From: Jiangella anatolica
GTDB taxonomy: Bacteria; Actinomycetota; Actinomycetes; Jiangellales; Jiangellaceae
DNA length: 40,243 bases
NCBI RefSeq assembly: GCF_003236295.1
Contig: NZ_POTW01000060.1
Span: 1-40,243, forward strand
Direction: 5' to 3'
A program made the translations under genes and the position numbers. How positions within the stretch are numbered: position 1 is the stretch's first letter; every line of letters begins with the position of its first letter. Under the pieces are notes generated by a model, which saw only the letters and a list, made by a program, of their open reading frames with translations, did not search any database and was not told the origin of the DNA. Positions 7,722 through 14,480 of this stretch are shown here, one piece after another.

Positions 7722-8474
7722 TCAGGACGAGCGGCGCATCGCCCTCGTCCCCACGGCCAGCCCGAGGACCGCGACGACGACCGCGGCGACGACGGCGGAC
7801 AGCACGGTCGACGCGGGGAACTCTCCGTTGAAGAGGGCACGTTCGGCGTCGACGACATAGGTCAGCGGGTTCGCGGCGGACAGCGCGCGCAGCCAGCCGG
7901 GACCGTCGTCGACCGGGAGCAGGATGCCGGCCAGCAGCAGCACCGGGAACAGCACCGTCTGCTGGACCGTCCAGAACAGCCACTCGGTGTCCTTCGACGC
8001 CAGCGCCAGCGTGTACGACAGCGCGCCCAGCCCCACGGCCATCACGGCGAGGATCGCCACGCCGAGGAGCACGCCGAGGACGTGCAGGTCGAAGCCGAAC
8101 GGGACGCACACCAGCACGATGATCGCGGTCTGCACGATCATCGGGACGATCTCCTTCAGCGCCCGCCCGACGATCAGCGCCGGCCGCCGCAGGGGTGTCA
8201 CCAGCATCCGCTCGTGCGCGCCGGTCTGGATCTCGAACAGCAGGTTCGACCCGGTGAACGCCGTGCTGAACAGGCATGACATCACCACGATGCCGGGAAC
8301 GAACCACTGCAGCGCGGACCCGCCCTCGACGTCGGGCAGCAGCGGCGCGAACAGTCCGAGGAAGACCAGCGGCTGGATCATGGAGAACACGACCGAGAAC
8401 GGGTCGCGCAGGACCGGCCGCAGCTCGCGGCTGAAGACGGTGACGGTGTCGGTGATCATGGTCGTGCTGCTCAT
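7722..8474 (-). CDS. ABC-2 type exporter permease (DrrB-like)
   Basis: This 250-aa integral membrane protein has about six hydrophobic segments and matches the ABC-2/DrrB permease pattern: a cytoplasmic N-terminal helix (FSRELRPVLRDPFSVVFSMIQPLVFLGLF), the GAHERMLVTPLRRPALIVGRALKEIV region after TM2, and the ANPLTYVVDAERALFNGEF segment before the last helix. It should form the membrane channel for the ATPase encoded just upstream; ATG overlaps that gene's TGA (ATGA at 8471-8474). DrrAB-type pairs export hydrophobic compounds, often antibiotics. No biosynthetic genes for such a compound are present in the window, so self-resistance is not implied. Confidence 0.9.
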   Translation of the reverse strand: MSSTTMITDTVTVFSRELRPVLRDPFSVVFSMIQPLVFLGLFAPLLPDVEGGSALQWFVPGIVVMSCLFSTAFTGSNLLFEIQTGAHERMLVTPLRRPALIVGRALKEIVPMIVQTAIIVLVCVPFGFDLHVLGVLLGVAILAVMAVGLGALSYTLALASKDTEWLFWTVQQTVLFPVLLLAGILLPVDDGPGWLRALSAANPLTYVVDAERALFNGEFPASTVLSAVVAAVVVAVLGLAVGTRAMRRSS

Positions 8475-9463
8475 GCCGCGATCTCCTCGCTCGACGGGGT
8501 GACGACGCCCTCGCGCAGGCTGCGCCCGGTGAGGTTGAGGAAGACGTCGTCCAGGGTGGGCCGGTTGACGGCGGTGGACTCGACGGCGATGCCGGCGGCG
8601 TCCAGGTCGCGGAGGATCCCGGGGACCAGTCGCGGACCGCCGGCGACCCGCACCTCGACGGTCGCGCCGCCGGCCGAGACCGTCGCGCCGGACAGCGACG
8701 ACAGCCGCGCGGCCGCGGCGCCCGCGTCGGAGGCGGAGCCGAAGCCGAGCGTGATCAGGTCGCCCGCGTGCTCGGCCTTGAGCCTGGCCGGGGTGTCGTC
8801 GGCGATCACGGTGCCGTGATCGATGACGATGACCCGCTCGGCCATCGCGTCGGCCTCGTCGAGGTAGTGCGTCGTCAGCACGATCGTCGTGCCGTGCTCG
8901 GCGCGCAGCTTGAGGATGTGCTCCTGCAGGTTGGCCCGGTTCTGCGGGTCCAGCCCGGTGGACGGCTCGTCGAGGAACAGCAGCTGCGGGGCGTGGATGA
9001 GGCCCATCGCGATGTCCAGCCGCCGTTTCTGCCCGCCCGACAGCGACGACACCGGCCGGTCGGCGACGGCGGCGAGGTCCAGCGACGCGACCAGCTCGTC
9101 GGCCCGCGCCTTGGCGTCGCGCCCGGTCAGGCCGTACGCCCGGCCCTGGCTGACCAGTTCGTCGCGGCCGCGCTGGGCGTGCGCCGCGCCGTTGCCCTGG
9201 CCGATGTAGCCGATGACGCGGCGCACGTCGCGCTGCTGGGCGATGACGTCGTAGCCGGCGACGCTCGCGGTGCCCGAGGTGGGCGGGATCAGCGTCGTCA
9301 GCATGCGCAGCGTCGTGGACTTTCCGGCGCCGTTCGGGCCGAGCAGGGCGACGAGCTCGCCCTCCGCGACGTGCAGGTCGAGCCCGCGTACGGCCTCAAC
9401 CACGTCCTTCTTCACGGTGAAGTGCCTGGTGAGGCCGGTGGTCTGGATCATGGTGGCGTTCAT
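8471..9463 (-). CDS. ABC exporter ATP-binding protein (DrrA-like)
   Basis: The 330-aa product has Walker A GPNGAGKST, signature LSGGQKRRLDIA, Walker B LLFLDEPSTGLD, a switch histidine (VLTTHYLDEAD) and a C-terminal extension ending PTLDDVFLNLTGRSLRE, which is the DrrA C-terminal motif. It energises the DrrB-like permease encoded downstream (4-bp overlap). ATG at 9463 is preferred because TAGCGT (9471-9476) ends 7 nt before it. A longer in-frame version from GTG at 9493 is possible, since it has GAGG 7 nt upstream and would add ten residues, but the family begins near IQTTGLTRHF. It is divergent from the WYL regulator, the obvious candidate controller. Confidence 0.9.
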   Translation of the reverse strand: MNATMIQTTGLTRHFTVKKDVVEAVRGLDLHVAEGELVALLGPNGAGKSTTLRMLTTLIPPTSGTASVAGYDVIAQQRDVRRVIGYIGQGNGAAHAQRGRDELVSQGRAYGLTGRDAKARADELVASLDLAAVADRPVSSLSGGQKRRLDIAMGLIHAPQLLFLDEPSTGLDPQNRANLQEHILKLRAEHGTTIVLTTHYLDEADAMAERVIVIDHGTVIADDTPARLKAEHAGDLITLGFGSASDAGAAAARLSSLSGATVSAGGATVEVRVAGGPRLVPGILRDLDAAGIAVESTAVNRPTLDDVFLNLTGRSLREGVVTPSSEEIAA

Positions 9464-9470
9464 GGGAACC

Positions 9471-9519
9471 ACGCTAGAATCCATTCCGGCCACTTTCTGA
9501 CCTCAATTGCGAGGACTCT
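9471..9519. promoter_or_regulatory. Divergent promoter/operator region between the ABC exporter and WYL regulator
   Basis: TAGCGT on the minus strand (9471-9476) lies 7 nt before the ATPase ATG. GACTCT on the plus strand (9514-9519) lies 6 nt before the WYL ATG. The intervening 37 bp contain GGCC-N7-GACC (9488-9502). The region from hexamer to hexamer is 49 bp, the same as in the 28072-28120 region beside the second WYL gene. Confidence 0.45.
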
Positions 9520-9525
9520 GAAGAC

Positions 9526-10476
9526 ATGGCGAACACGAGTGCTCGGATGCTCCGGCTGCTGTCCCTGCTGCAGACGCATCGGTACTGGCCGGGGGAGGAG
9601 CTGGCGGACCGGCTCGGGGTCAGCCCGCGCACGCTGCGCCGCGACGTCGACCGGCTGCGCGAGCTCGGCTACCCGGTCGACGCGGCGCGCGGCGTCTCCG
9701 GCGGCTACCAGCTGCAGGCCGGCGCCGCGCTGCCGCCGCTGCTGCTCGACGACGAAGAGGCGGTGGCCATCGCGGTCAGCCTGCGCACGGCCGCCGGTGG
9801 GGCCGTCAGCGGCATCGAGGAGACATCGGTGCGGGCGCTGGCCAAGGTGGTCCAGGTGCTGCCGCCGCGGTTGCGCCGCCGGGTCGACGCGCTGCACACG
9901 TACACCGTGCCGTCGTTGCCCGGCGGCGGGCCGAGGGTCGACTCCGGCGCGCTCACCGTCATCGCGCAGGCCTGCCGCGACGACGAGCGGCTGCGGTTCC
10001 GGTACACGTCGCGCGACGGCGAGGCCACCGGCCGGCTGGTCGAGCCGTACCGGCTCGTGTCGCGCGGGCGCCGCTGGTACCTCGTCGCCTGGGACGTCGA
10101 GCGGCACGACTGGCGCACGTTCCGGGTCGACCGGCTGACCGACCCGGTCGCGACCGGCGCCCGGTTCCGGCCGCGGGAGCTGCCGGCCGCCGACGCCGCG
10201 ACGTTCGTGCACGAGCGGCTGGCCGCCGTGCCGACCCGCTACCGCGTCGTCGTCGACGTGCAGGTGTCGGCCGCCGAGGTCGCGGCGCAGGTGGCGGGCT
10301 GGGGGACGGTCGAGCCGGCCGGTGCCGCGTCCTGCCGGCTCACCATGAACGTCGACACCCTGGACTGGCCGGCCTTCCTGCTGGGCTCCATCGGCGCCGA
10401 GTTCGACGTCGTCGAGCCGGCCGAGCTCGGCGACTACCTGCGGACGATGGGCGGGTTGTTCCTCCGATCGGCCTGA
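9526..10476 (+). CDS. WYL-domain transcriptional regulator (YafY-like)
   Basis: This 316-aa protein has an N-terminal helix-turn-helix (MLRLLSLLQTHRYWPGEELADRLGVSPRTLRRDVDRLRELGY, about residues 8-50), a linker with LLLDDEEAVAIAVSLR, and a WYL domain (about 145-225: RLRFRYTSRDG, RLVEPYRLVSRGRRWYLVAWD, WRTFRVDRL). The C-terminal WCX-type extension is about residues 235-305. WYL domains bind ligands, probably nucleic acids or small molecules, and tune transcription. It diverges from the DrrAB exporter genes and likely controls them. It is clearly paralogous to the regulator at 28128-29273, and both share promoter layout. The start is supported by GACTCT 6 nt upstream rather than by a strong Shine-Dalgarno. 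Confidence 0.9.
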   Translation: MANTSARMLRLLSLLQTHRYWPGEELADRLGVSPRTLRRDVDRLRELGYPVDAARGVSGGYQLQAGAALPPLLLDDEEAVAIAVSLRTAAGGAVSGIEETSVRALAKVVQVLPPRLRRRVDALHTYTVPSLPGGGPRVDSGALTVIAQACRDDERLRFRYTSRDGEATGRLVEPYRLVSRGRRWYLVAWDVERHDWRTFRVDRLTDPVATGARFRPRELPAADAATFVHERLAAVPTRYRVVVDVQVSAAEVAAQVAGWGTVEPAGAASCRLTMNVDTLDWPAFLLGSIGAEFDVVEPAELGDYLRTMGGLFLRSA

Positions 10477-10532
10477 TCCGGTCCAAACGGTTGAAACCCG
10501 GTGGATCGGCGGACGCCGGCCGGGCGGACGGC

Positions 10533-10538
10533 GAGAAT
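10533..10538 (+). promoter_or_regulatory. Putative leaderless -10 element (GAGAAT)
   Basis: GAGAAT ends 7 nt before the ATG at 10546. There is no Shine-Dalgarno for that start. It supports 10546 over the upstream in-frame starts at 10501 and 10537. Confidence 0.3.
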
Positions 10539-10545
10539 GGTCGTC

Positions 10546-11460
10546 ATGTCTCGCCTGAGCGCCCCCACGCGAGTCCCGGCCGGCACGCAGGTCGTGGTGC
10601 ACGGCACCCCGGCCGACGACGCCTTGCCGGGCGCCGGTCGCGGTCTCGCCGGTCGCGTCGTCCGCGAAGCCGGCGGCACGTACAGCGTCGCGCTGGTCGA
10701 CGGACAGCTGGTCGACGCCGCGCCCGACCAGCTGGTCACGCTCGCCGACCCGCCGTCCGAGCTGCCCGAGCCGGTGCGCTCCGGAGGGGCCGACGATCTG
10801 GTGGTGGCTCGCACGATGTACGCGGCCGCCGTCGGCCGGCCGCCCGCCGACCCCGGCGGCCAGCTCACGGTGCGCGCTGTCTTCCAGGCGCCGACGGCCG
10901 CGTTCTGGTCGCTGCGCAAGCCGCCCGAGCAGGTCACCGGGCCGGGCCCGGCCTGGCTGTCGTGGGAGGTCGAGCACTTCTGCCGGCAGGCCCTCGATGC
11001 CGACCCGGTCTGCCTGGAGCTCCTGTGGTCGCCGCGGCGGGTGTGGGTCAGCGACGTCGGCCGCGAGCTGCTGGACCTGCGTCCGGCGTTCCTCTCGCAG
11101 ACCATCTCCGCCGCCTACGCCGACCACGTGCTGGCCGGCTTCACCCGGCTGGCCGGCGACGGCCACCCCGACGACGAGCAGGCCGGCGCCGCGGCGGACC
11201 TGCTGCGGCTGCTGCTCGACGGACAGGCGCTGCTGCGCACGGGCGACGTCGGCATCGTGGACGACGAGCACCACGAGCGGCTGGCCGCCGTCCGGTCCGG
11301 CGCGCTGGCCTGGGACGACGTCGACGCCTACCGGCTGGAGCTGCAGCAGCAGCTGGACGAGGCGGCGGCCGTGTCGTACCTGTCACCCGGTCCGGACATC
11401 GGGCGGGTCGACGCCTGGCTCAGCGACCTGCGCCGTCGCGATCTCGACGTAACCTCCTAG
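10546..11460 (+). CDS. RlaP/COG3541-like predicted nucleotidyltransferase relative, catalytic motif apparently lost
   Basis: The product is 304 aa. Residues 1-65 form a small beta domain (VPAGTQVVVHG, GLAGRVVREAGGTYSVALVDGQLV), like a KOW/SH3 barrel. The rest follows the predicted nucleotidyltransferase family related to RlaP: AFWSLRKPPEQV, SWEVEHFCRQALDADPVCLELLWSP, GRELLDLRPAFLSQTISAAYADHVLAGF, AADLLRLLLDGQALLRTG, and a final helix. Family members normally carry G-S-x-x-(Y/H)-G....SD(I/V)D before the FWSL segment. Here that region reads ARTMYAAAVGRPPADPGGQLTVRAV, with no acidic pair, so the metal-binding aspartates seem replaced and activity is doubtful. The family call rests on pattern memory. 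It could now serve a regulatory or binding role. Confidence 0.6.
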   Translation: MSRLSAPTRVPAGTQVVVHGTPADDALPGAGRGLAGRVVREAGGTYSVALVDGQLVDAAPDQLVTLADPPSELPEPVRSGGADDLVVARTMYAAAVGRPPADPGGQLTVRAVFQAPTAAFWSLRKPPEQVTGPGPAWLSWEVEHFCRQALDADPVCLELLWSPRRVWVSDVGRELLDLRPAFLSQTISAAYADHVLAGFTRLAGDGHPDDEQAGAAADLLRLLLDGQALLRTGDVGIVDDEHHERLAAVRSGALAWDDVDAYRLELQQQLDEAAAVSYLSPGPDIGRVDAWLSDLRRRDLDVTS

Positions 11461-11543
11461 GTCTCGAGCCCGATTGGACGGTGATTTGCCGGGTAAGTCC
11501 CGGTGCGTCACGAAATTCCGCTCACGGGGACGAAGGAGCTGGG

Positions 11544-11699
11544 ATGATCATCCTGGGTGTCGTTCTACTGCTGATCGGGTTGTTCGCAGGTGTGGGCATC
11601 CTGACGACCATCGGCATCATCCTGCTGGTCGTCGGCGCAGTGCTGTACATCGCGGGAGCCGCAGGCCGGCCGCTGGCCGGACGCCGGCACTACTGGTAG
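11544..11699 (+). CDS. Small hydrophobic membrane protein, DUF6131-like
   Basis: This 51-residue protein is almost entirely two transmembrane helices (MIILGVVLLLIGLFAGVGIL, then TIGIILLVVGAVLYIAGAAG) with a short basic tail ending RRHYW. The RRHYW ending and the two-helix layout match the actinobacterial DUF6131 family of unknown function. An excellent ribosome binding site (AAGGAG, five bases before ATG) fixes the start. Upstream, GGGTAA at about 11492 with GATT 15 bp before it resembles a stress sigma-B type promoter (GnnT-N14-16-GGGTA). That is weak but fits a stress-induced membrane peptide. The stop overlaps the tail of the antisense GNAT remnant. Confidence 0.75.
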   Translation: MIILGVVLLLIGLFAGVGILTTIGIILLVVGAVLYIAGAAGRPLAGRRHYW

Positions 11700-11847
11700 C
11701 GCCCCACGACGACCGGCCGGGGCTCCAGACGGCGGTACATGATGTGCCGCCGGACGTGGCCCCGTCCGGGTGCCGGAACGCCTCCGGCAACGTCCCGATG
11801 ACCTCGAGCGATCGCCACAGGCCGACCGCTCGGGTGTTCGTCTCGAC
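11690..11847 (-). pseudogene. GNAT acetyltransferase C-terminal remnant, frameshifted
   Basis: Read on the minus strand from 11847, one frame gives VETNTRAVGLWRSL then EVIGTLPEAFRHPDG. The family usually has SLGFEVIGT, so two residues (GF) appear deleted. After a frameshift near 11760 the next frame continues GHVRRHIMYRRLEP..VGRYQ and stops at 11690-11692. Together these are the last third of a typical GNAT N-acetyltransferase ('N.RA..LWRSLGF...GT.PEAFRHP..G.V..H.MYR.L'). The N-terminal two thirds, including the acetyl-CoA loop, are absent; the glutathione peroxidase leader occupies the expected position. It is a decayed gene fragment with no expected function. Confidence 0.6.
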
Positions 11848-11898
11848 GCCTAGGCTACTGTCGAAGGGGACGAACCAGCCTGGCCCGAGGAGTCCGCG

Positions 11899-12390
11899 TT
11901 GACCAGCCTGTACGACATCCCGCTGCACACGATCGACGGGGCCGAGGCCTCGCTCGCCGACCACAAGGGCAGCCTCCTGCTGCTGGTCAACGTCGCGTCG
12001 AAGTGCGGCCTGACCCCGCAGTACGAAGGCCTGGAGCGGCTGCAGCAGCGCTACGCCGGCCGCGGCTTCACCGTCCTGGGCTTCCCGTGCAACCAGTTCG
12101 GCGGGCAGGAGCCCGGCACCGCCGAGGAGATCCAGGAGTTCTGCTCCACCACCTACGGCGTGACGTTCCCGCTGTACGAGAAGGCCGACGTCAACGGGCC
12201 GGGGCAGCAGCCGCTGTACGCCGAGCTCACCCAGGTGGCCGACGCGGACGGCGAGGCCGGCGACGTCCAGTGGAACTTCGAGAAGTTCCTCGTCTCCGCC
12301 GACGGCGCCGTCCTCGGCCGGTTCCGCCCCGGCGTGCTGCCCGAGTCCGACGAGCTGGTCGGCGCGATCGAGGCACACCTGCCGCGCTGA
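11899..12390 (+). CDS. Glutathione peroxidase-family thiol peroxidase
   Basis: This 163-aa protein has all GPx signatures: LLVNVASKCGLTPQY with peroxidatic Cys36, LGFPCNQFGGQEPG (Gln of the catalytic tetrad and a further Cys) and WNFEKFLV (Trp and Asn of the tetrad). It is a cysteine rather than selenocysteine enzyme. Such bacterial GPx proteins usually reduce hydroperoxides with thioredoxin; actinomycetes lack glutathione. The start is TTG at 11899 with GAGGAG seven bases upstream, and no ATG alternative precedes the conserved LYDIPLHTIDG. It stands alone between a pseudogene remnant and a convergent lipoprotein gene. A second thiol peroxidase (Bcp type) lies 1.6 kb downstream. Confidence 0.92.
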   Translation: MTSLYDIPLHTIDGAEASLADHKGSLLLLVNVASKCGLTPQYEGLERLQQRYAGRGFTVLGFPCNQFGGQEPGTAEEIQEFCSTTYGVTFPLYEKADVNGPGQQPLYAELTQVADADGEAGDVQWNFEKFLVSADGAVLGRFRPGVLPESDELVGAIEAHLPR

Positions 12391-12396
12391 CGACCC

Positions 12397-13344
12397 CTAG
12401 TCGCCGTCCGCGGGCGGGCCGATCCGGGGCGCGATCCGCAGCAGGATCGGCGCGAACGCGTCGGCCAGGGCCATCAGCTGGTCGCGGTCGGCGTCCGGCG
12501 CGTGCGGCCGATGCCAGAGGTACGTGCTGACCTGCTGGTCGCCCATCCAGAAGTAGAGGCCGCCGGTGGGCACGTAGACGCCGTTGTCGCGCAGCCCGCC
12601 GACGTGGATGGTCTCGGCGCCGGGCAGCTCCTTCGCCCACATCCGGCCGACCTCGTCGCCGTAGCCGCGGATCGTCGCGGACAGCACGGCGCCGCCGGCC
12701 GACCACTCGCACCGCAGCTCGTCCTCGGTCCGCCGGTCCCGGCGCCGCTCGGGCTGCGCGCCCAGCACCGCGGCGGCCTGTGGGGTGACGGTGTCGCAGG
12801 CAGGCTCGGTGCCCAGCTCCGGCGCCGGCGCCAGGGACCGCAGCCGGGGCAGCACCAGCTCGGCCAGCTCGATCGCGTTGTCGTGGCCGCCGCCGCGCAC
12901 GCGCAGCACCCGCTCGCCGTCGTAGACCTGCAGGAAGCCCGGCGCGACGAAGTGGGCGGCCTCGCCGAGGCCGGCGATCTCGACGCTCGGACCCATCCCG
13001 CCGGCGGCGAACGCGCGCAGCATCTCCTCGTGGTCGGCCGGCGTCACCGGGTCGATGGTGACCTGGAGCGGGAACGGGCGTAGCGGGCTGGTGGTGGTGC
13101 CGTGGTCGACGGTGATCTGGCAGCTGTCGAACGACGGGTCGCCGACCGGGCCCGCATAGTCCGTCAACTGCACGCGCACGCCGCCGTAGATCAGGCGGAC
13201 CTCGTCCTCGCTCACCAGGTCGCAGACGCGGCTGGCCGTCAGCTCCGCACGGGTCTTCGGGCCGGACGGCCCGCCGGTCTCGGGCGCGCCGCCGCAGCAG
13301 GTGAGCAGCACGAGGCCGAGAGCCACGCCGGCCCGTAGTCGCAT
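12397..13344 (-). CDS. Putative exported (lipo)protein, DUF3558-like
   Basis: The 315-aa protein begins MRLRAGVALGLVLLTCCGG, a hydrophobic signal ending in two Cys. The lipobox is atypical (LLTC). The mature part has two similar halves, each starting with a Cys followed by a V/T-x-x-(E/Q)-(V/A) stretch (RVCDLVSEDEVRLIYGG and PACDTVTPQAAAVLGA). Each continues to a second Cys (DSCQI, LRCEW), as in mycobacterial/actinomycete DUF3558-type lipoproteins. It is probably an extracytoplasmic protein of unknown role. ATG at 13344 was chosen. An alternative TTG at 13374 would add ten basic residues and falls inside the palindrome at 13357-13379. The end lies 6 bp from the convergent GPx stop. Confidence 0.65.
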   Translation of the reverse strand: MRLRAGVALGLVLLTCCGGAPETGGPSGPKTRAELTASRVCDLVSEDEVRLIYGGVRVQLTDYAGPVGDPSFDSCQITVDHGTTTSPLRPFPLQVTIDPVTPADHEEMLRAFAAGGMGPSVEIAGLGEAAHFVAPGFLQVYDGERVLRVRGGGHDNAIELAELVLPRLRSLAPAPELGTEPACDTVTPQAAAVLGAQPERRRDRRTEDELRCEWSAGGAVLSATIRGYGDEVGRMWAKELPGAETIHVGGLRDNGVYVPTGGLYFWMGDQQVSTYLWHRPHAPDADRDQLMALADAFAPILLRIAPRIGPPADGD

Positions 13345-13356
13345 CCGCAGCACCTG

Positions 13357-13379
13357 CCTCTTGCATCGATACAAAGAGG
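13357..13379. repeat. Imperfect palindrome upstream of the lipoprotein gene
   Basis: CCTCTTG and CAAAGAGG flank a self-complementary ATCGAT core, with one mismatch pair and one bulged A. It lies 12 bp upstream of the lipoprotein ATG and between divergent genes, so it may be an operator. No family-specific consensus is recognised. Confidence 0.3.
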
Positions 13380-13435
13380 ATGACGGATGGGTCGGTCAGA
13401 ACGGTTGCACCAGGTGATCTGCCAGGATCGTCCCC

Positions 13436-13987
13436 ATGACGACGACGGTGGTGCTGCGGCACGCGCTGGCCCGGGCCGTGGCGGTGGCCGGCTGGGCCGC
13501 CGCGCTGGCCTGGCTGGTGGCGACGTGGCCGCCGGAGGGTTCCGGCCTGCTGTTCGCCGTGGCCGTGAGCGGGCTGCTCTGGGTGCTGTGCTGGCGGCCG
13601 GCGGTGGTCATCGACGACGCGGCGGTCACCGTACGCAACCCGCTGCGCGACGTGCGCATCGGCTGGTCCGCGTTGGACGAGGCGAGCTTCGGCTGGTCGC
13701 TACGGCTGCGCGCGGGCGACGTCGCGTGCCGGGCCGTCGCGGCGCCTGGTCCGGCGTCGATGTCGGCCCTCTACGACCGGCACGTCACCCCCGGCGGTGT
13801 GCTGGAGCGCGACGCCGTCGCCCAGGTGGGACGGCATCCGGCGCCGGCCCTGCTGGCAGTGCGGCAGCGCTGGGAGGCGCGCCGCTCCGCGCCGTCCGGC
13901 GGCGTGACGGTCGCGCCGGCGGTCGCGAGCGTCGCGGTGCTGGCGGCCTCGCTGGCGCTGCTGGTCGCGGCGGCCGTCCTGGCCTGA
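13436..13987 (+). CDS. Membrane protein with bacterial PH-like domain
   Basis: This 183-aa protein has two N-terminal transmembrane helices (residues about 12-55). A basic/aromatic beta-rich region follows (VVIDDAAVTVRNPLRDVRIGWSALDEASFGWSLRL), which is the signature of the actinobacterial PH-like domain family that includes the mycobacterial low-molecular-weight antigen CFP-6 relatives. A last hydrophobic helix is near the C-terminus (about 158-182). Its role is unknown. There is no Shine-Dalgarno; CAGGAT (13423-13428) ends 7 nt before the ATG, suggesting a leaderless message. The peroxiredoxin gene begins 24 bp after its stop with a similar CAGGAT of its own, so the two may be separately initiated. 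Confidence 0.7.
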   Translation: MTTTVVLRHALARAVAVAGWAAALAWLVATWPPEGSGLLFAVAVSGLLWVLCWRPAVVIDDAAVTVRNPLRDVRIGWSALDEASFGWSLRLRAGDVACRAVAAPGPASMSALYDRHVTPGGVLERDAVAQVGRHPAPALLAVRQRWEARRSAPSGGVTVAPAVASVAVLAASLALLVAAAVLA

Positions 13988-14011
13988 TCGGGGCGGTGGC
14001 AGGATGGAGAC

Positions 14012-14464
14012 ATGGATGCCGGAGACGTCGTCGACGATTTCGTCCTGCCCGACCAGTCCGGCACCCCGCGGCGGCTCAGCGAGCTGCTGGCCGCCGGCCC
14101 GGTGGTGCTGTTCTTCTACCCGGCCGCGATGAGCCGCGGCTGCACCGCCGAGGCCTGTCACTTCCGCGACCTCGCCGCGGAGTTCGCCGCCGCCGGCGCC
14201 CAGCCGGTCGGCATCAGCGCCGACGCCGTCGAGCGCCAGCAGGCCTTCGACGCCGGCAACGACCTCGGCTTCCCGCTGCTCAGCGACCCCGACAAGACGG
14301 TCGCCGCCCAGTTCGGCGTCAAGCGCCGCATCGGCGCCATCCCGGTCAAGCGGCAGACCTTCGTCATCGGCGCCGACGCGAAGATCCTCGGCGTGGTCCG
14401 CAGCGAGCTGGCCATGGAGAAGCACGCCGACCAGGCCCTGGACATCCTCCGCAACACCGCCTGA
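14012..14464 (+). CDS. bcp: Thioredoxin-dependent peroxiredoxin, Bcp/PrxQ type
   Basis: This 150-aa protein has the AhpC-TSA fold motifs DFVLPDQSG, VVLFFYPAAMSRGCTAEAC, GISADAVERQQAF, FPLLSDPDKTVAAQFGV and RQTFVIGADAKI. Peroxidatic Cys44 and resolving Cys49 are spaced as in PrxQ/Bcp two-cysteine peroxiredoxins. It should reduce hydrogen peroxide and organic hydroperoxides using thioredoxin in the cytosol. The usual T/P residue pattern around the peroxidatic site (P-x-x-x-T/S-x-x-C) reads YPAAMSRGC here, slightly degenerate from YPKDNTPGC. CAGGAT (14000-14005) lies 6 nt before the ATG; GGAGA overlaps the same spacer and could act as a weak Shine-Dalgarno. Confidence 0.9.
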   Translation: MDAGDVVDDFVLPDQSGTPRRLSELLAAGPVVLFFYPAAMSRGCTAEACHFRDLAAEFAAAGAQPVGISADAVERQQAFDAGNDLGFPLLSDPDKTVAAQFGVKRRIGAIPVKRQTFVIGADAKILGVVRSELAMEKHADQALDILRNTA

Positions 14465-14480
14465 GCGGATCGGGGGGCCC

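Noticed and set aside
7722-10476. Antibiotic biosynthesis or self-resistance cluster around the DrrAB-like exporter
   Set aside because: Flavoprotein oxidases and an epoxide hydrolase occur in the window, but there is no PKS, NRPS, terpene or RiPP gene. The genes are scattered in unrelated units.
10477-10510. GATCC...GGATC inverted repeat after the first WYL gene as a terminator
   Set aside because: Arms are only about 5 bp with a long loop and no U-tract; too weak to call.
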